Below are positions 8,442-17,405 of a DNA stretch of 34,852 bases, piece after piece. This DNA comes from Flavobacteriaceae bacterium (GTDB lineage Bacteria; Bacteroidota; Bacteroidia; Flavobacteriales; Flavobacteriaceae). The translations under genes were made by a program, and so were the position numbers. Under the pieces are notes generated by a model, which worked only from the letters and a program-made list of their open reading frames with translations, did no database searches and was not told the origin of the DNA. Where the stretch lies: assembly GCA_029268555.1 (NCBI GenBank), contig JAQWNN010000025.1, positions 1 through 34,852 of the forward strand, in the 5' to 3' direction. Every line of letters starts with the position of its first letter. Position 1 is the stretch's first letter.

Positions 8442-10628
8442 ATGAAAAAAGATGAAATAAAAATCAAGCTAAAAGAATATTTTGGCTTTTCATCATTTAA
8501 AGGATTACAAGAGTCTATTATTCAAAATGTTTTAGATCAAAAAGACAGCTTTGTTATCATGCCCACTGGTGGAGGGAAATCACTGTGCTATCAACTGCCA
8601 GCTTTAATTCAAGATGGCACCTCTATTGTCGTTTCGCCACTAATTGCACTTATGAAAGATCAAGTAGATACCATTAGAGGAATTTCCTCAAAAGATGGTG
8701 TAGCACACGTTCTGAATTCATCTCTTAACAAGACTGCAGTTGCCCAAGTAAAGAACGATATTCAATCAGGAATAACTAAACTACTTTACGTTGCACCTGA
8801 ATCACTTTCTAAACAGGAAAATATCGATTTTTTTAAATCTATCAGAATCTCATTTCTTGCAATAGATGAAGCTCATTGTATTTCGGAATGGGGTCACGAT
8901 TTTAGACCTGAATATAGAAATTTAAGAATAATCCTTGAGCAGTTTAATCAACACATACCTATTATAGCTTTAACGGCGACCGCAACACCTAAGGTACAGG
9001 AAGACATAATGAAAAACTTGCGTATTAGCAATGCCAAGGTTTTCAAAGCTTCATTTAATCGGCCAAATCTGTATTATGAAGTGCGACCTAAAACAAGTCA
9101 GGTAGATTCTGATATTATTCGTTTTGTAAAAAAGAATCAATCAAAATCAGGAATTATTTATTGCCTTTCCAGAAAACGTGTTGAAGAATTATCTCAAACT
9201 CTGCAAGTGAATGAAATAAATGCATTGCCCTATCACGCGGGATTAGATGCCAAATCACGAGTAAACCATCAAGACCGATTCTTAAAAGATGATTGTGACA
9301 TAATTGTAGCGACTATTGCATTTGGAATGGGTATTGATAAACCTGACGTTCGTTTTGTTATCCATCATGACATTCCAAAAAGTATTGAAAGTTATTATCA
9401 AGAGACTGGTAGGGCAGGACGAGATGGAGGAGAGGGACATTGTTTAGCATTTTATTCTTATAAGGATATTGAAAAGTTAGAAAAATTCATGTCAGGAAAG
9501 CCTTTGGCTGAACAAGAAATTGGAATGTCTTTACTTGCTGAAATAGTAGCTTTTGCTGAAACTTCAATTTCTAGACGAAAATATATTCTTCATTATTTTG
9601 GTGAAGATTTTGATAATGAAAGTGATGAAGGGGGAGATATGGATGATAATATGCGCTATCCGAAGAAACAAGTTGAAGCCCAAAATGAGTTAAATATTTT
9701 GCTTAATACAATTCGAGATACTAAAGAGAAATTAAAAGCGAAAGAGATAGTAAAAACCTTGTTAGGTGAAACAAATGCTCTAATTAGCTCTCATAAAATA
9801 AATGAGTTGACTGCTTTTGGAGGAGGAGTCAGTAAAGATAAATTTTATTGGATGGCATTGATTCGACAAAGTCTTATAGCTGGATTTTTAACAAAAGAAA
9901 TTGAAACCTACGGTATTATTCGTTTGACTAAAAATGGAAAGCAATTCCTTGTAAAACCAAAGAGTTTTAAAATGGCGGAAGATCATAAGTACGAAGAGCT
10001 TGAATCTCCGTTAAATAATCAAACCATGTCTAAAGGAGTTGATAATGTCTTGATGAAACTCCTAATTAGACTTAGAAAAGAGGTTGCATCATCCGCAGAA
10101 ATCCCTCCTTATGCTGTTTTTCAAGAATATTCTCTAGAGGATATGTGTTTGAAGTACCCAATTATAGAAGAAGAATTAGTGAATATAAACGGAGTGGGTG
10201 AGGGTAAAGCTAAGCGTTATGGGGGAAAGTTCCTCGAACTTATTCAAAGATATATTGAAGAAAATCAAATTATAAGAGCAGATGATTTGGTTGTTAAAAG
10301 CACTGGGATCAACTCATCACTTAAGCTTTACCTAATTCAAAGTATAGATAGAAAGTTCCCTTTTGAAGATATCGCAGCAGCTAAAGGGATGGATATGGTA
10401 AAGTTAATTTCTGAAATTGAAACTATAGTTTTTTCTGGAACAAAACTCAATATCGACTATTATTTAGAAGATGTATTTGATGATGACCAATTAGAAGAGC
10501 TCTACGATTATTATATAGAATCTGAATCTGACTCTATTGATTCAGCCATGGAAGAGTTTGATGGGGATTATGAAGAGGAAGAACTTAGATTATATAGAAT
10601 TAAGTTTCTAAGTGAAATTGCGAATTAA
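8442..10628 (+). CDS. recQ: ATP-dependent DNA helicase RecQ
   Basis: A 728-residue 3'-5' DNA helicase acting in recombination and fork repair. Walker A MPTGGGKS is at residues 40-47, the DEAH box at 142-145 (AIDEAHCISEWGHDFRPEY), and motif VI is YYQETGRAGRDG. The RQC winged-helix region follows, then an HRDC-like region, then a very acidic C-terminal tail (DVFDDDQLEELYDYY and beyond). The zinc-binding segment of the E. coli enzyme has lost its cysteines: the equivalent stretch reads SRRKYILHYFGEDF then NESDEGGDMDDN, with no Cys. I believe this is usual for the long Bacteroidota RecQ. The gene has its own promoter and no partner gene. It ends 49 bases before the isomerase gene on the same strand. 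Confidence 0.96.
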   Translation: MKKDEIKIKLKEYFGFSSFKGLQESIIQNVLDQKDSFVIMPTGGGKSLCYQLPALIQDGTSIVVSPLIALMKDQVDTIRGISSKDGVAHVLNSSLNKTAVAQVKNDIQSGITKLLYVAPESLSKQENIDFFKSIRISFLAIDEAHCISEWGHDFRPEYRNLRIILEQFNQHIPIIALTATATPKVQEDIMKNLRISNAKVFKASFNRPNLYYEVRPKTSQVDSDIIRFVKKNQSKSGIIYCLSRKRVEELSQTLQVNEINALPYHAGLDAKSRVNHQDRFLKDDCDIIVATIAFGMGIDKPDVRFVIHHDIPKSIESYYQETGRAGRDGGEGHCLAFYSYKDIEKLEKFMSGKPLAEQEIGMSLLAEIVAFAETSISRRKYILHYFGEDFDNESDEGGDMDDNMRYPKKQVEAQNELNILLNTIRDTKEKLKAKEIVKTLLGETNALISSHKINELTAFGGGVSKDKFYWMALIRQSLIAGFLTKEIETYGIIRLTKNGKQFLVKPKSFKMAEDHKYEELESPLNNQTMSKGVDNVLMKLLIRLRKEVASSAEIPPYAVFQEYSLEDMCLKYPIIEEELVNINGVGEGKAKRYGGKFLELIQRYIEENQIIRADDLVVKSTGINSSLKLYLIQSIDRKFPFEDIAAAKGMDMVKLISEIETIVFSGTKLNIDYYLEDVFDDDQLEELYDYYIESESDSIDSAMEEFDGDYEEEELRLYRIKFLSEIAN

Positions 10629-10677
10629 ACTTTTTGATCTAATTCGGTTTATTATCTTAGCAGCCTAATTTTTTTTT

Positions 10678-11562
10678 ATGAAAGGTATTTATGCAAAGTT
10701 TATAACATCAAAAGGGACTATACTTATAGAACTTACTTATAAACAAACACCAGGTACAGTAGGTAACTTTGTAGCACTAAGTGAGGGGAAGCAAGAAAAC
10801 AACTACAAAAAAGATGGAGAACCTTATTATAATGGCCTGTCTTTTCACCGAGTAATCCCTGATTTTATGATTCAAGGGGGATGTCCACAAGGAACTGGTT
10901 CAGGTGGTCCAGGATATAAATTTGATGATGAGTTTCATCCTGATTTAATTCATGATAAACCAGGAACACTTTCAATGGCAAATGCAGGACCTGCTACAAA
11001 TGGGAGTCAGTTTTTTATTACTCACGGCCCAACAGATTGGTTAAATGGTAAACACACTGTTTTTGGATATGTAGTTGAAGGCCAGGATATCGTAAATAAA
11101 GTAGTCCAGGGCGATATTATAGACTCTTTAATAATAGAGCGTCATGGTAAGGAAGCAGAAGAGTGGGATGCTTTAGATGCATTTCAAAACTTCAATACCA
11201 AAGCAATTGTTTCACATACGGCGGGAATGCAAAAAACAGCCAGTGGATTATTTTATAAAATTACTAAGGAAGGATCTGGAGCAATACCTAAAAAAGGGTC
11301 AAAAGTTTCGGTTCACTATAAAGGGACTTTATTAGATGGAACGGTATTTGATTCATCTTACCAGAGAAAAGAGCCAATAGAGTTTACTGTCGGTATTGGT
11401 CAGGTCATTAAGGGTTGGGACGAAGGAATACTTCTGTTAAATAAAGGTGCGGGTGCACGTCTTGTAATCCCAAGTCATTTGGGTTATGGAGCCCAAGGAG
11501 CAGGAGGGGTAATTCCTCCAGATGCAACTCTAATTTTTGATGTAGAACTCATAAACTTTTAA
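10678..11562 (+). CDS. Two-domain peptidyl-prolyl isomerase, cyclophilin-FKBP fusion
   Basis: A 294-residue protein that joins two unrelated prolyl-isomerase families. Residues about 1-165 are a cyclophilin: FHRVIPDFMIQGG has the catalytic Arg, and MANAGPATNGSQFFIT and WLNGKHTVFG complete the active site. Residues about 185-294 are an FKBP: VSVHYKGTLLDGTVFDSS, GQVIKGWDEG, IPSHLGYGA and GVIPPDATLIFDVELI. Cyclophilin-first fusions of this kind (CFBP, dual-family immunophilins) have been described in flavobacteria. No signal peptide is visible, so it is probably a cytoplasmic foldase. The ATG follows a run of Ts with no Shine-Dalgarno sequence. Its stop overlaps the convergent thioredoxin-like gene by 4 bases. 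Confidence 0.95.
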   Translation: MKGIYAKFITSKGTILIELTYKQTPGTVGNFVALSEGKQENNYKKDGEPYYNGLSFHRVIPDFMIQGGCPQGTGSGGPGYKFDDEFHPDLIHDKPGTLSMANAGPATNGSQFFITHGPTDWLNGKHTVFGYVVEGQDIVNKVVQGDIIDSLIIERHGKEAEEWDALDAFQNFNTKAIVSHTAGMQKTASGLFYKITKEGSGAIPKKGSKVSVHYKGTLLDGTVFDSSYQRKEPIEFTVGIGQVIKGWDEGILLLNKGAGARLVIPSHLGYGAQGAGGVIPPDATLIFDVELINF

Positions 11563-12140
11563 GACCATTCTTCAGGACTGTTTCCTTGGTTCCACTTTAT
11601 ATTACATCCCATGCTTGGATACTGAATTTTATTGACTTGCTCCCCCTTAATCATGGAGTGAAAAGCAGTGTATAGATCTTTTCCTGTAATTGGATTGTCA
11701 TTACCTGGTCTAGAGTCGTCATACCTTCCACGATAAAACAAACTTAAATCAGTGTCAAACAAATAAAAATCAGGAGTACAAGCTGCTCTAAAAGCATGCG
11801 CAACCTCTTGGGTTTCGTCATATAAATAGGGGAAAGCGAATTTTTTTTCTATAGCAAGACTTTTCATTTTTCCAGGTCCGTCTTGTGGATGACTGATTCT
11901 ACTGTTACTCGAAATTGCAATGGTATTTACATCTTTCTTAAAAAATTCTTTTGCAGTTTCATTAAGAGCATCTATTAAATGAATCACATAAGGACAGTGA
12001 TTGCAAATAAAGACAACTAAAGTACCCGATTTACCTTTGAGTTGATTTAAACTTTCCATTTGACCTGAAACTACATTAGATAACGAAAATTCAGGTGCCT
12101 TTGTTTTTAAAGGAAGCATATAAGATTCTGTGAGTGACAT
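11559..12140 (-). CDS. Thioredoxin-like redoxin family protein
   Basis: A 193-residue thioredoxin-fold protein of the AhpC/TSA-redoxin type. A CxxC pair, C46 and C49 in FICNHCPYVIHL, sits at the end of the first strand, followed by a helix, as expected for the active site. PEFSLSNVVSGQMESLNQLK upstream is the usual redoxin entry, and AACTPDFYLFD contains the cis-Pro region (TP). The CNHCPYV variant is typical of a widespread uncharacterised subgroup often called thioredoxin family protein. No signal peptide is visible, so a cytoplasmic place is likely. The substrate is unknown. Divergent from the csaA-like gene across 61 bases. An alternative start is the in-frame ATG seven codons in. Confidence 0.88.
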   Translation of the reverse strand: MSLTESYMLPLKTKAPEFSLSNVVSGQMESLNQLKGKSGTLVVFICNHCPYVIHLIDALNETAKEFFKKDVNTIAISSNSRISHPQDGPGKMKSLAIEKKFAFPYLYDETQEVAHAFRAACTPDFYLFDTDLSLFYRGRYDDSRPGNDNPITGKDLYTAFHSMIKGEQVNKIQYPSMGCNIKWNQGNSPEEWS

Positions 12141-12201
12141 AAGAATTCAATTTAAATACTGAATTTAAAAGTAGTATTTTTACGTCAATCAAAATGTACT
12201 C

Positions 12202-12528
12202 ATGATTGATTTTAAGACTTTTGAAGGACTAGATATTCGTGTCGGCACGATTTTGAAAGCTAATTATTTCCCTGAGGCTATAAAACCTGCATTTCAACTC
12301 CAAATAGATTTTGGCCCACTGGGTACTTTAAATTCCTCTGCTCAAATTACTAAGCGATATAATAAAGAGGATTTAATCGGAAAACAAGTGATTGCAGTAG
12401 TAAATTTGGAAGCTAAAAGAATTGCCAATTTTAAAAGCCAATGTTTAGTTTTGGGAGCCAAAAATAAAGATGATATTATTCTTTTAGCACCCGAAACAGA
12501 ATTACCCAACGGGCAACAAATCTTATAA
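12202..12528 (+). CDS. csaA: CsaA-like tRNA-binding protein
   Basis: A 108-residue protein made of a single OB-fold tRNA-binding domain, like the C-terminal domain of methionyl-tRNA synthetase. FEGLDIRVGTILKANYFPEA, SSAQITKRYNKEDLIGKQV and FKSQCLVLGA are characteristic, and length matches CsaA. In Bacillus, CsaA is described as a chaperone with export-related activity; in other bacteria the role is unclear. The tRNA-binding fold is clear, the chaperone role only inferred by family. It is divergent from the thioredoxin-like gene and convergent with the M14 gene, whose stop lies one base beyond. Confidence 0.9.
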   Translation: MIDFKTFEGLDIRVGTILKANYFPEAIKPAFQLQIDFGPLGTLNSSAQITKRYNKEDLIGKQVIAVVNLEAKRIANFKSQCLVLGAKNKDDIILLAPETELPNGQQIL

Positions 12529-12529
12529 A

Positions 12530-15043
12530 TCACATCTTATCAGAAAGAAAAAGGGCATTTGTTAGAATTCTATTGGTACCGTACCAAAACGCCCTAAAAT
12601 TTGTGTTATCTGTTAAAATTATTACCCTACCACGATTCATTTTTTGAGTTTGGAATGGAACAGAGTTTTTCAATAATTCTAAATTTTCTTTAGTGACATA
12701 ACCACTTAATAGTGGATTGGCTGTGTATTTAATTGGGTTGTTATAGCTCTGCTTATTTGGTTTTATATATAAGTTAGTATTTCTAAAAAAAGGTAAGTTT
12801 TCATTTTGAAAACCAAAATTAATTGGATGACTTTTATCTAATTTTGTATTAAATATAGCCCCACTTGTTAATTGTGCTCCTGTAAATTTATCTTTATTTT
12901 CAAAACTGATATCTTTTGCTATTAACTCTTTTTTCAAAAATTCAATATCTATAAACTTATTTTTCTTTAACCATTTAGAAGTGTATCGATATCCGATAAT
13001 TGTACCGCCCTCACGGACAAATTCTTTTAATTTTTCTACCTGCGAATCTAGTCCAGACCCTTCAAAGCTTGGAATAATAAAATGGGTATAACGACTTAAA
13101 TCCACTTTATTTAGTTCTCGGATGTCGATTTTAGATATTGAAATCTTGTGACGAGTATCCAATAAATGCCAAATTTCACCAGCATCATAACTACGAATAC
13201 CCTCTCCAACTAGAATTGCAATTTCTGGTTTTTTAACCGTACTAAAATCACGAGATCCTAAATCTATTCCCTTTGTATAACCAGTTTCAGTACCATCTAT
13301 TGTTATATGACTAAAATCAGCTCCATCCTTAAGTATATTATATAGGTCTTCTTCTGACATATTTTGGTTCTTTACTGGTATCATATAAGTCCCATAATCA
13401 TATTTTTTTCCGTTCAATATAAACGGAGTAAGGCCAACTTTAACACGAACGTTATGCTCTAGTAAATGATTTATTAATTTTGGAGTTAAGTAATTATGAG
13501 CTTCAAATAAATAAGCATAATTTGCTTTTGAAACGACTTTTCCTTTTGATAGTTTAATATCAGTAATCTCTTTACCAATCAGAGTATTACTATTTTCAAT
13601 ACTATAATTGAGATTAAAAGCATAGGGGAATGTCCAAGATGATACGTCATAGAAAAGACTATCTTTATATTTAGTTTGTTTTGTGAACATCGCTTGAATA
13701 AGTTGATGCTTTTTTTGCTCTAATGGAATGATATAGCTGTTTTCTGAATTATATTTTTTTCCATCACGAGTTAAGATTCCGTTTAATTTGTGAACTTTAA
13801 TTTTGTGTCTCTCAAGTATTTTGGCAAATTGATAACTTTTTACGGGATCTTTTCCGCTGCTAAAAATAATAGATTTTTGTTTGCTTTTGGAGGCTGTATT
13901 TCTGCTGTTAGAATAGAATTCCTTAAAATAAGTTAAAATTTCTATCCGCATTGAAGTTGCGGCTTTTAAAGTAGTAAATGCTGCAGTTAACTGATTCCGA
14001 ATTGTAAAAGGAAATGTTAATAATCCATTTTCACTTTCTTGAACATGTCCTCTTGAACTAGCCTGCTCAAATAAAATACCTATACCTCCATTAACATCAG
14101 GATATGCTGATCCTTTTCCTAAATAAAAATCATCATAATTTTCCTCAGAGTAATATAGTGAGCCTAATTTATTAAGTCCTTTTACATGGTACGAAGCAAT
14201 TTTTAAGGTTATTTCTTGATTTTTTGCAGGGATTAAAGGATTTACTCTAGATGATACACCTGGCTGAAAAAAGAACGATGAGTTAGTCCCCATCTCATGA
14301 TGATCAGTTAATATATTAGGTAGCCAACTACTGAATGTTTTAATCCTTGCTTGGTATTCAGGAAGTTGCGCTGGAAGCCAATCTCTGTTTAAATCAAACC
14401 AATAATGATTAGTCCTTCCTCCTGGCCAAACTTCATTAAATTCTCTATCATTTGGATCAGCAGTAAGATTTTGATTTTTATTTGTATTTGCCCAATATGA
14501 AAAACGCTGTAATCCATCAGGATTTAAGCTTGGATCAAATAAAATAACAAGTTCATCTAATATTTTGAGAGTTTCTGGTTCTTGACTTGCAGCAAGATGA
14601 TAGGCCAGCAGAATTCCAGCATTTGAACCACTGGGTTCATTTCCATGAATTGAAAATCCTTGATATACAACTAATGGTTGTTTTTCAATTTCTATTTTAT
14701 TAGCACCTACATCGGTTAAATCTATATGTCTTTTCTTAATCTCTGCTATCTGTCCATGATTTGAAGGGCTCGTAATTGTTAAAAGTAGAATAGGTCGTCC
14801 TTCAAATGTGCTACCCCTATTCTCTATCTGAATCCGATCTGAACTACCAGCCAATTGGATCATATAATTTACCAATTTGTCATGAGAAACATGCCAATCA
14901 CCTACCTCATAACCCAAAATACTTTTGGGTTTTGGAATGCTTTCGTCGTAAGTGTGATTCGGATCTAGATAATATTCTAAATGGACTTGACCAAATAAAG
15001 CGCCACTCATTAATATTGCTAATACAGCGATTGAATTTTTCAT
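12530..15043 (-). CDS. Secreted M14 family zinc carboxypeptidase-like protein
   Basis: An 837-residue exported protein. MKNSIAVLAILMSGALFGQ is a clear signal peptide. The M14 metal motif HxxE is H133-G-N-E136 (IHGNEPSGS), with the third zinc His at H248 or H249 (LTDHHEMG) and the catalytic Glu probably E326 (GILFEQASSRG). So the carboxypeptidase domain looks active and covers about residues 40-370. The remaining 450 residues contain a GATase1-like stretch (AILVGEGIRSYDAGEIWHLL and HFIIPSFEGSG), a layout known in large Bacteroidota M14 proteins. It probably acts in the periplasm or outside on peptides; the substrate is unknown. There is no sorting domain at the C-terminus. It stands alone between csaA and the DUF3276 gene. 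Confidence 0.92.
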   Translation of the reverse strand: MKNSIAVLAILMSGALFGQVHLEYYLDPNHTYDESIPKPKSILGYEVGDWHVSHDKLVNYMIQLAGSSDRIQIENRGSTFEGRPILLLTITSPSNHGQIAEIKKRHIDLTDVGANKIEIEKQPLVVYQGFSIHGNEPSGSNAGILLAYHLAASQEPETLKILDELVILFDPSLNPDGLQRFSYWANTNKNQNLTADPNDREFNEVWPGGRTNHYWFDLNRDWLPAQLPEYQARIKTFSSWLPNILTDHHEMGTNSSFFFQPGVSSRVNPLIPAKNQEITLKIASYHVKGLNKLGSLYYSEENYDDFYLGKGSAYPDVNGGIGILFEQASSRGHVQESENGLLTFPFTIRNQLTAAFTTLKAATSMRIEILTYFKEFYSNSRNTASKSKQKSIIFSSGKDPVKSYQFAKILERHKIKVHKLNGILTRDGKKYNSENSYIIPLEQKKHQLIQAMFTKQTKYKDSLFYDVSSWTFPYAFNLNYSIENSNTLIGKEITDIKLSKGKVVSKANYAYLFEAHNYLTPKLINHLLEHNVRVKVGLTPFILNGKKYDYGTYMIPVKNQNMSEEDLYNILKDGADFSHITIDGTETGYTKGIDLGSRDFSTVKKPEIAILVGEGIRSYDAGEIWHLLDTRHKISISKIDIRELNKVDLSRYTHFIIPSFEGSGLDSQVEKLKEFVREGGTIIGYRYTSKWLKKNKFIDIEFLKKELIAKDISFENKDKFTGAQLTSGAIFNTKLDKSHPINFGFQNENLPFFRNTNLYIKPNKQSYNNPIKYTANPLLSGYVTKENLELLKNSVPFQTQKMNRGRVIILTDNTNFRAFWYGTNRILTNALFLSDKM

Positions 15044-15141
15044 AAAAGTTATTTTTTGAATAATTAAAGGTTCAAAATATAAACAACAAAAAAAATTAAA
15101 TGGATTACTTTTTAAAAAAATATGACTAAATCAAATCTCTA

Positions 15142-15465
15142 TTATGATTCAGATTTAATGTTATTTGGAACATAGTTTTTTTGGTGGCGTTCACTTATAA
15201 CCTCATGTCCTCTATTTTCAAAAATAAAAGATATTGAGTCTTGTAGAAAATTAGAAAAGTTTTTAAAATCTTCCTTATAAAGATAGATTTTGTGTTTTTT
15301 ATAATAATATGAACCATCTTCGTTAGTAAATTTTTTACTTTCAGTTATGGTTAGATAATAGTCACTGGCTTTTGTTTCTCTGACGTCAAAAAAGTAAGTA
15401 CGTCTCCCTGCTCTAAGAATTTTAGAGTGTATTTCTTCAATATTATCCTCTTCGTGATCCCTCAT
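15142..15465 (-). CDS. DUF3276 PUR-domain nucleic-acid-binding protein
   Basis: A 107-residue protein of the bacterial PUR-alpha-like family (DUF3276). IHSKILRAGRRTYFFDVRET and DYYLTITESKK form the beta-rich half, and KIYLYKEDFKNFSNFLQDSI the closing strand and helix. Family members in Bacteroides and Borrelia bind single-stranded nucleic acids and can act as regulators. Which target it has here cannot be read from the sequence. It lies 61 bases downstream of the ABC exporter gene on the same strand and may be cotranscribed. Cytoplasmic. Confidence 0.9.
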   Translation of the reverse strand: MRDHEEDNIEEIHSKILRAGRRTYFFDVRETKASDYYLTITESKKFTNEDGSYYYKKHKIYLYKEDFKNFSNFLQDSISFIFENRGHEVISERHQKNYVPNNIKSES

Positions 15466-15526
15466 TTCGTTTAGGTTTTTTCTTTAATTCCACAGCAATT
15501 TTATTAAAAAAACTAAAGAATTCAAA

Positions 15527-17281
15527 TTATTTAGAGCTCCCAACCTGTTGAATTTCAAATAATTCTTTATAATAACCCATAATCCCTACTAAATCAGTAT
15601 GTTGCCCTTGTTGAACTATTTTGCCATTTTGGACAACAATGATATTGTCAGCATGTTTTAATGAGGAAATACGGTGACTTACTATAATAGTTGTTCTATC
15701 TCTCGTAATTGACTTCAAGTGTTTTAAGATTTCATCTTCAGTATCTGTATCAACTGCTGAAAGACAATCGTCAAGCAATAAAATCTGTGGATATTTTATC
15801 AAAGCACGTGCTATAGAGATTCGTTGAATTTGACCACCAGATAGTGTAACACCACGCTCTCCTAACAGCGTTTTATATCCATCCTTAAATTTTATAATGT
15901 TGTTATGTACAACAGCTTTTTTAGCATTTTTTTGAATGGCTTTATTTGACGCTTTTGGATTACCAAATCTTATATTATCCTCAATACTTTCAGAAAATAA
16001 GAATGAATTTTGAGGCACGTAACCAATAGTGTTTCTCAATTCATCAAGCTTAAATTCTTTTAAGTCATGACCGTCCAGAATTATTTTACCTTCCGTGGGA
16101 TCGTAAAGCCTAAGAATTGTATCTAATAAAGTTGTTTTCCCCGATCCAATATTTCCTATAATTCCAAGTGTAGTACCCGAGGGTATACTCAGGTTTATAT
16201 TACTTAAAGCTTTAATTCCTGTTTCAGGATACTTAAGACTAACATTTTTAAACTCTAAATCACCAATGATTTTTTTCCTGACCCCTTTTCCTGATTCAAT
16301 TTCTGGATCTTCTTTAAGAAATTCATTAATTCTTTTTTGTGATGCCTCTGCTTGTTGAACTATGGAAGTAATCCACCCGACCACAGCTACAGGCCAGGTA
16401 AGCATATTGACATAAATTATAAATTCTGCTAAAACTCCTATTTCAATTACACCTTTAATATATTGATTCCCACCCACAAAAATTACAATTAAATTACTAC
16501 AACCAATCAATAAAATCATTAAAGGAAAAAACCATGCTTGAACTTTAACTAAATCCATATTTTTATTGTAACTCTCTGTCGCAAGTAAATTAAAATCATT
16601 AGTTGATTGATTTTGAAGATTATACGATTTGATTACAGCAATTCCGCTAAAATTTTCTTGAGCAAATGACGACATTTTAGAAAGTGTCTCTTGAACGAGT
16701 GTGCTCCTTAGATTGATTATCCTGCTTAATTTATAAATAGTGATTGACAATATAGGTAATGGTAAAACAGTGAAAAGAGTTAGTTCAGGAGCAATACTGA
16801 TCATATATGAGATCACTATTATAAAAAGTGAGATGGTATTAATACTATACATAAAAGCAGGTCCAACGTACATCCTAACTTTACCTACATCTTCACTAAT
16901 TCGATTCATTAGATCTCCTGTACGATTGTTTTTATAAAACCTTTGAGTCAAACGCTGATAGTGCCAAAAAATCTCATTTTTTAAATCAAATTCAATGAAT
17001 CGTGATACATTGATAATCGTCTGTCGCATCAGAAAAGTCAAAAACCCAGAAACCAATGTAGTACCAATTATTACTAAAATATTGATTAAAAGAATTTCTT
17101 TTATGGATGACAGGTCGGAGCTTTCTGATTCTAGAAAATTTTCTACTGCAGTAAGTGAATTCCCAATTAGACGTGGAGCAACCAAGGAAAATATCCGGGC
17201 TATTACAGTGATTAAAAATCCTAATAGTAGTTTAGTTTGATATTTTAAAAAGTACTTGTTTAAGTAATGAAGCTCTTTCAT
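15527..17281 (-). CDS. ABC exporter half-transporter, permease fused to ATPase
   Basis: A 584-residue type IV ABC exporter. Residues about 1-310 contain six membrane helices, and the rest is the ATPase. Walker A is IGNIGSGKTT, the signature LSGGQIQRISIARAL, Walker B ILLLDDCLSAVD and the H-loop IIVSHRISSL. The residue after the Walker B Asp is Asp505, where a fully active site has Glu. That is the pattern of the degenerate half of heterodimeric exporters such as YheI or TM287, but no partner half is adjacent. The substrate is unknown; multidrug or lipid-like export is the usual guess. I chose the ATG at 17281 because the longer TTG start lies inside a -7 element. Divergent from nusB. Confidence 0.92.
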   Translation of the reverse strand: MKELHYLNKYFLKYQTKLLLGFLITVIARIFSLVAPRLIGNSLTAVENFLESESSDLSSIKEILLINILVIIGTTLVSGFLTFLMRQTIINVSRFIEFDLKNEIFWHYQRLTQRFYKNNRTGDLMNRISEDVGKVRMYVGPAFMYSINTISLFIIVISYMISIAPELTLFTVLPLPILSITIYKLSRIINLRSTLVQETLSKMSSFAQENFSGIAVIKSYNLQNQSTNDFNLLATESYNKNMDLVKVQAWFFPLMILLIGCSNLIVIFVGGNQYIKGVIEIGVLAEFIIYVNMLTWPVAVVGWITSIVQQAEASQKRINEFLKEDPEIESGKGVRKKIIGDLEFKNVSLKYPETGIKALSNINLSIPSGTTLGIIGNIGSGKTTLLDTILRLYDPTEGKIILDGHDLKEFKLDELRNTIGYVPQNSFLFSESIEDNIRFGNPKASNKAIQKNAKKAVVHNNIIKFKDGYKTLLGERGVTLSGGQIQRISIARALIKYPQILLLDDCLSAVDTDTEDEILKHLKSITRDRTTIIVSHRISSLKHADNIIVVQNGKIVQQGQHTDLVGIMGYYKELFEIQQVGSSK

Positions 17282-17293
17282 AATTTGAAGTAA

Positions 17294-17301
17294 CAAATGT
17301 A
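17294..17301 (-). promoter_or_regulatory. -7 element for the ABC exporter
   Basis: TACATTTG on the minus strand is an exact TAnnTTTG match. It would start transcription about 8 bases before the ATG at 17281. The upstream TTG at 17296 that extends the frame is part of this element, so it cannot be the start. Confidence 0.45.
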
Positions 17302-17405
17302 ATCAAATGAAAAACCCTTACTATTAATGCTTATCGAAACTTTTTTAAAAGTTCTCGCTAGATTCACTTTATTAAATTATTTTTAACCTCCAAAAGTTCT
17401 TTAAA

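Noticed and set aside
17338-17353. AACTTTT-TT-AAAAGTT inverted repeat between the ABC exporter and nusB as a terminator or operator
   Set aside because: All-AT stem with a two-base loop in an AT-rich intergenic stretch between divergent genes; likely chance.
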